A program made the translations under genes and the position numbers. A stretch of 64,000 nucleotides of DNA from JBDXHU01 sp039989475. Its GTDB lineage: Bacteria > Pseudomonadota > Gammaproteobacteria > Pseudomonadales > Halieaceae. Location: positions 124,001 to 188,000 of the forward strand of contig JBDXHU010000006.1 of NCBI GenBank assembly GCA_039989475.1, given 5' to 3'. Below, one piece after another: positions 60,202-64,000 of this stretch; within the stretch, counting starts at the first letter, position 1, and each line of letters begins with the position of its first letter. The notes under the pieces were generated by a model that saw only the letters and a program-made list of their open reading frames with translations, had not been told where the DNA came from and made no database searches.

Positions 60202-61787
60202 GGTTCGGGCTGCTCCAGTTGCATGCTGAATTTCACCGCCAGGAAATGGGAGGGGTCTCTTTGTACGCTGCGCATCCACATCTCATTGATCTTTTCATCC
60301 TGCAGGATTTCCTCGGCACTGAATTGCTCCAGCTCCGTGCTGACATTCATTTCTCGCTCGGCGCCTTCGGCGCGTTGTGGCTGGTCATCGCCGAGCTCGC
60401 GCGAACTGCTGGCCTCTTCATCCATTTGTGATTCGCTCATCAGGTTGATGGCGTCTATGACGTCTTGCACGATACGTCGATTTTTTTCTGCGGCCCGGTT
60501 GTTCGGGTCCTCCCGCAACAGCTCCTGGTAAATGCGCACTGCCAGCAGGTAGTCCTGGCCTTGTGCCAGTGCGTTGGCGCGGTTGAAGTGGGCGGCGGGG
60601 CTGTCGACTCGTGAGAAGTATTCGGCCGCCAGTTTGAATTCTTCTGCATAGTAATAGGCGATGCCTTTCCACATCGGACTGCTGAATCGATTGGCCGCCT
60701 CCTGGTAGTCGCCACGCTCCAATAACAGGCGGCCTTGCTGGTCGGGGGTCAGCCACAGATCGGCAAACCAGTTTCCCTGTGCGTAAACCGGCTGTGCTTG
60801 CAGACTTCCCAGCAGCAGTACGCCGGCCATACACCACTGCAGGGTCCAGCCGCGACGAAACCACAGGGCGAACAAGACCAGCGCCGGGAATACCAGCCAG
60901 TAGCCGCTGTCCAGCCAGGGCACGGCATTATCGGCGGTAACCACATAGTGCGCGTTGACGCGTCGATGGATGCCGCGCACATCGGTCTTGTCGATACTCA
61001 GCCCTATGTAGCTACCCCCGGCGGCGCTGGCCAGTGCTTGCAGTGCCCTGGATTCCAGGGGTGCTCCGCTGGCGTCGGGGTCGTCACTCTCCAGCCCTAT
61101 GCCCCAGACCAGTAATTGATGCGGACGCTGTTCAAACCAGGCCTGGAAATCTGCCTCGGTGGCGCTGGACACGCCGTCGCTGACCAGCAGCACCGTGGTG
61201 GGGGCCAGGCTCTCGCCAATAATACGGTCGACCTTGGGCAGCCCGTATTCCGCAAATTTACCGCTGCGCGGCATGATGTCCTTGTCGATAGCAGCCAGGT
61301 ACTGATTGAGTATGTCGGCATCGTCGGTCAGGTCCAGAACCGTGTGCGCGCTGCCGGCGTAGACCACCAGTGCCGTGCGGGAACCGCCGCGCAAAGCCAG
61401 CAGATCCGACAACTTCTGTTTGGCGCGTTGCAGTCGAGAGGGTTGTACATCTTTTTGGCCCATCGAACGCGACACGTCGAGCAGAATTACCAGGGCTGCC
61501 TCATCCCGGGTCAGTGGTGAAGACTGCTGCCGCCAGCTGGGTCCCATGACGATAACCGTCAGCAGTAACATCAACAGTGCGCCGGCACTTACCGGGCTGA
61601 ACAGGCGGTTGCGAAATTGCCGCAGGCGCAGGGCCTGCAGCAGGTGCGGCGCGATAATGCTGTTCCAGGCCTGGCTCTCATCTTGCTGCCGCCATTGCAG
61701 CAGCAACGTCAGTAGCGGCAGTACCAGCAGCAGCCCCCACTCCGGTCGCAGGAAATGGAAATGCTGGAAAAACTGGCTACTGAGCAT
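60198..61787 (-). CDS. batB: BatB/BatC fusion: VWA domain plus TPR protein
   Basis: A 529-residue membrane protein that unites two Bat functions. Two hydrophobic helices in residues 15-80 and one near 300 flank a VWA domain (about 85-285) with the metal-binding MIDAS motif DVSRSM and later LLVSDGVSS. The C-terminal third (about 340-480) has TPR repeats (GDYQEAANRF, WKGIAYYYAEEFKLAAEYF, AVRIYQELLREDPNN) as in BatC. In many genomes BatB and BatC are separate genes. The first codons overlap batA by eleven bases and the stop overlaps the batD GTG, so translation is coupled. Confidence 0.88.
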   Translation of the reverse strand: MLSSQFFQHFHFLRPEWGLLLVLPLLTLLLQWRQQDESQAWNSIIAPHLLQALRLRQFRNRLFSPVSAGALLMLLLTVIVMGPSWRQQSSPLTRDEAALVILLDVSRSMGQKDVQPSRLQRAKQKLSDLLALRGGSRTALVVYAGSAHTVLDLTDDADILNQYLAAIDKDIMPRSGKFAEYGLPKVDRIIGESLAPTTVLLVSDGVSSATEADFQAWFEQRPHQLLVWGIGLESDDPDASGAPLESRALQALASAAGGSYIGLSIDKTDVRGIHRRVNAHYVVTADNAVPWLDSGYWLVFPALVLFALWFRRGWTLQWCMAGVLLLGSLQAQPVYAQGNWFADLWLTPDQQGRLLLERGDYQEAANRFSSPMWKGIAYYYAEEFKLAAEYFSRVDSPAAHFNRANALAQGQDYLLAVRIYQELLREDPNNRAAEKNRRIVQDVIDAINLMSESQMDEEASSSRELGDDQPQRAEGAEREMNVSTELEQFSAEEILQDEKINEMWMRSVQRDPSHFLAVKFSMQLEQPEP

Positions 61788-62769
61788 AGCTCACCCCGCG
61801 TCGACGGCGACTGAGCCAGGCCGCTCCCAGGTGATAGATGCCGTAGTACAGCATGATCAATGCAATCGGTATGTGGTGCAGGCTATGCCTGGGCCTGAAA
61901 CTGGTGGTTTGGTACAGCTCTGGCTCCAGCGCGGCGATGGCGGTGTAAGCCGATGCCAGTTGCTCGCGGTCCATAGCCTGGAAGTAAGCGCCGCCGGTGA
62001 GCTCGGCGACTCGCAGCAGGGTCTCCTCGTCCAGGGCCTCCTCGCCGAGGCTGGTGGGATCGCCAATGGCGATGGTGTAGATGCGAATGTCATGGACCTG
62101 GGCCACCTTGGCGGCTTCTATCGGCGGCACAGTGCTGCCGGTATCATTGCCGTCCGTGAGCATTATCAGCACCCGGTTCTGGGTTTCAGTTTGCTGGAAC
62201 AGGTGAATGGCGAGCCCGATAGCGTCGCCGAACACTGTGCTCTGCCCGGCCATGCCGATATCGGTTTCCTCGAGCAGGGTGCGCCAGGTGTCATGATCCT
62301 CGGTGAAGGGCGCCTGCAAATACGGTGCACTGCCAAATACAATCAGCCCCAGCCGGTCGTGGCGCCGCTGTTGCGCCAACTCCGCCAATACCAGTTTGAC
62401 CGCCTCCAGGCGATTGATGTTATTGCCCTCTGGCGTGGAAAAGTCAGTCGCCTGCATGGAGCCGGACAGGTCAACGGCGATCATCAGGTCCCGGGCTGAC
62501 TTGGTTTGTTCTATGGGCGCACCCACCCACTGCGGTTTGGCCGCTGCCAGCACCAGGCAAAACCAGGTGAAGATGACCAATATTATTTGTAAGCGCGTAC
62601 GGTTGAGAATGACGGCACCGGTTTGTGGCGCCTCCTCGCTCAGTGCCAGTAGCTTGCTGAAAAAGGGTACCTTGATTGAATCCCGCGTGTGCTTGAAAGC
62701 CGGCAACATGCGCAGCAATAAAGGCGCCGGTAGCAGCAGCAGGCACAGGGGATAGGCCAGCTCAAACAC
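61777..62769 (-). CDS. batA: BatA-type VWA domain membrane protein
   Basis: A 330-residue membrane protein with hydrophobic segments at the N-terminus (LAYPLCLLLLPAPLLLRML), near 65 (LQIILVIFTWFCLVLAAAK) and at the C-terminus, around a VWA domain with a full MIDAS (AVDLSGSM near residue 97, TDGNDTG near 185). The Bat proteins work with a MoxR ATPase in aerotolerance and stress responses; the MoxR gene would lie beyond the window. It overlaps the preceding DUF4381 gene by eight bases. Confidence 0.88.
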   Translation of the reverse strand: MFELAYPLCLLLLPAPLLLRMLPAFKHTRDSIKVPFFSKLLALSEEAPQTGAVILNRTRLQIILVIFTWFCLVLAAAKPQWVGAPIEQTKSARDLMIAVDLSGSMQATDFSTPEGNNINRLEAVKLVLAELAQQRRHDRLGLIVFGSAPYLQAPFTEDHDTWRTLLEETDIGMAGQSTVFGDAIGLAIHLFQQTETQNRVLIMLTDGNDTGSTVPPIEAAKVAQVHDIRIYTIAIGDPTSLGEEALDEETLLRVAELTGGAYFQAMDREQLASAYTAIAALEPELYQTTSFRPRHSLHHIPIALIMLYYGIYHLGAAWLSRRRRGVSYAQ

Positions 62770-63274
62770 TGCGGGGGTCCCGGTGTAGCTGAATCCAGCG
62801 GGTGCTGTCAGCGGTGAACTGCTGCAACGCCTGCGGGCTGATGCTGTCTATGTCCCGGTATTGCTCCTGCACCAGGATCGGTTTACTACTGTCGCTGAAC
62901 ACGGGCATGTCAGTAGACGCCTGCAACCACGCCCACCAGCTATCACCGTGCAGCGCGGCAACTTCTGAGCGTGGGTGCGCCTGCAGGGCAACGGCTTTAA
63001 GGAGACGACTGAGCTGCTGGGTCTGTTGCAGTGGAGCTGCATCCTGCTGCAACAATTGATGGAGCTGTCGCAGCGCCGTCGCGCGATAGCGATTGCGCTG
63101 CCAGCGTTGCCAGCGGCGCCAGGACCAGCGCAGCAGGCCCGCAAGGGCGAGCAGCGACAGCAGCTTCCAGGCAATGGTTGTCGGCAACCAGCTGATCGTG
63201 GCCGGTGCCAGAACTTCTTCTATGCCCTGAATCGCATAGTTGCCGAATACATCGGGCAGGGCGGGCAGTGGCAT
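62762..63274 (-). CDS. DUF4381 membrane protein of the Bat cluster
   Basis: A 170-residue protein with a single transmembrane helix at about 35-52 (AWKLLSLLALAGLLRWSW) next to a basic stretch (RRWQRWQRNRYRATALRQL) and a helical cytosolic domain (LSRLLKAVALQAHPRSEVAAL). Start PLPALPDVFGNYAIQGIEE is typical of DUF4381. Its role is unknown. It is linked with the VWA and DUF58 genes in MoxR clusters, as here, and starts 3 bases after the DUF58 stop. Confidence 0.8.
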   Translation of the reverse strand: MPLPALPDVFGNYAIQGIEEVLAPATISWLPTTIAWKLLSLLALAGLLRWSWRRWQRWQRNRYRATALRQLHQLLQQDAAPLQQTQQLSRLLKAVALQAHPRSEVAALHGDSWWAWLQASTDMPVFSDSSKPILVQEQYRDIDSISPQALQQFTADSTRWIQLHRDPRSV

Positions 63275-63277
63275 GAG

Positions 63278-64000
63278 TCAGTGTCGCCCAAGCTGCTGGC
63301 GCAGCTGCTCAAAGACGGGCTCGACGGTGTTGATCGGTAGCACCGGCATCCCATGCTTGCGCAAATCCTGCTGTAGCTCATTGATACCGTGGTGGAAGCT
63401 GGCCTCGAATCTCTCACCCAGCTCGGCCTTGTGCGGGTCCAGCTGCAATTGATAGTGGCCATCGGACACGACCAGGTTGGAGGCTTGTGATATATCCTGC
63501 TCCAGCGGATCGAACACCAGGCAGGCAATCAGGTCATTGTGCTGGGCCAGTCGTTTTACACTGGCCAGCGCCATGGGGTTCCAGCCCTCGAAGTCAGAAA
63601 TGATAGTGATCAGGTAGTCGTGCCCCGCCATGCGCTCGACCAGGTCAAGCGCCGTGGCCAGTTGTCCCGGGTTCGGCTGCACGGCCTGGTCTACCCGCAG
63701 TGACTGGTTCATGGTGCTCAACTGGGCCAGTATCGACATTAGGCTGCGTTCGCTGCGGGAGGGTTTGACCTGGATGAGTTGTTCATCGTTGAAGAGCACG
63801 GCGCCGACACGATCATTCTGGCTCAACACGCGCCAGCCGCTGAGCGCCGCCAGCTCCGCCGCCATGACTGACTTCATTTTCTTTTGGCTGCCAAAGAACA
63901 TGGACAAGCGTTGGTCGACCAACAGTATCACCGGCCGATCGCGCTCCTCGGTATATACCCGCACATGTGGCTTGCCGGTACGATTGGTTACCCGCCAGTC
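63278..64000 (-). CDS. DUF58 domain protein (5' end outside window)
   Basis: The last 240 codons of a DUF58 protein, open to the window edge (the first visible codons read DWRVTNRTGKPH). DUF58 is a VWA-like domain; DQRLSMFFGSQKKMKSVMAAEL and VLFNDEQLIQVKPS belong to it, and LITIISDFEGWNP follows. It is part of MoxR-linked operons with BatA, BatB and BatD. The 5' end and probably the moxR gene lie beyond base 64000. Confidence 0.88.
   Translation of the reverse strand, partial: DWRVTNRTGKPHVRVYTEERDRPVILLVDQRLSMFFGSQKKMKSVMAAELAALSGWRVLSQNDRVGAVLFNDEQLIQVKPSRSERSLMSILAQLSTMNQSLRVDQAVQPNPGQLATALDLVERMAGHDYLITIISDFEGWNPMALASVKRLAQHNDLIACLVFDPLEQDISQASNLVVSDGHYQLQLDPHKAELGERFEASFHHGINELQQDLRKHGMPVLPINTVEPVFEQLRQQLGRH

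Overview
The window looks like chromosome of a marine-type, GC-rich gammaproteobacterium (Cellvibrionales/Halieaceae-like is my inference). The reasons are the gltB-gltD-hemE order also known from Pseudomonas, a DUF3094 small membrane protein, a PA3496-like small protein, a TonB-dependent receptor locus, and a moxR-type aerotolerance (Bat) cluster. No taxonomic search could be run.

Layout. 1-12.8 kb is core metabolism: gltB (3' end), gltD, hemE, cysE, a TrmB-like methyltransferase, a hexapeptide acyltransferase, modABC with srkA, comF, a DmdC-type acyl-CoA dehydrogenase, DUF3094 and tRNA-Pro(CGG). From the 3' end of that tRNA to about 36.4 kb is an accessory region. Imperfect copies of the tRNA 3' end recur at 16.69, 36.24 and 36.37 kb, which suggests stacked integrations, although no integrase gene is present. 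Segment 1 (12.9-16.7 kb) holds only two overlapping unrecognised genes, a candidate undescribed defence-type module. Segment 2 (16.7-36.2 kb) holds a lipoprotein gene, a RAYT transposase fragment with REP-like hairpins, a membrane protein that is probably an immunity protein, a 4916-residue RCC1/Ig/SpvB/RHS polymorphic toxin, and a Fic-domain protein behind an A-rich repeat and a palindromic promoter-like site.

36.4-43.4 kb is a scavenging locus on the minus strand (TonB-dependent receptor, PA-domain M28-like peptidase, Tat-exported amidase) with a divergent LysR regulator. 43.4-44.4 kb is an ArsR/ArsI arsenic module with a shared operator-like 12-mer. 44.4-51.7 kb holds polyamine genes (TetR regulator, puuB, divergent puuA), a lipoprotein amidohydrolase, a membrane protein and mtnA. 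51.7-58.9 kb holds a B12-type radical SAM protein, small membrane proteins, a LysR regulator behind a perfect CRP-like palindrome, a membrane class III adenylate cyclase, a shikimate kinase-like protein and gcvT. 58.9-64 kb is the minus-strand Bat operon (DUF58, DUF4381, BatA, BatB/C fusion, BatD), which continues beyond the window.

The most unusual content is the giant toxin, built on five seven-unit RCC1 blocks arranged as a 927-codon super-repeat with an exchangeable AT-richer tip and a linked membrane protein, and the two-gene module next to the tRNA.
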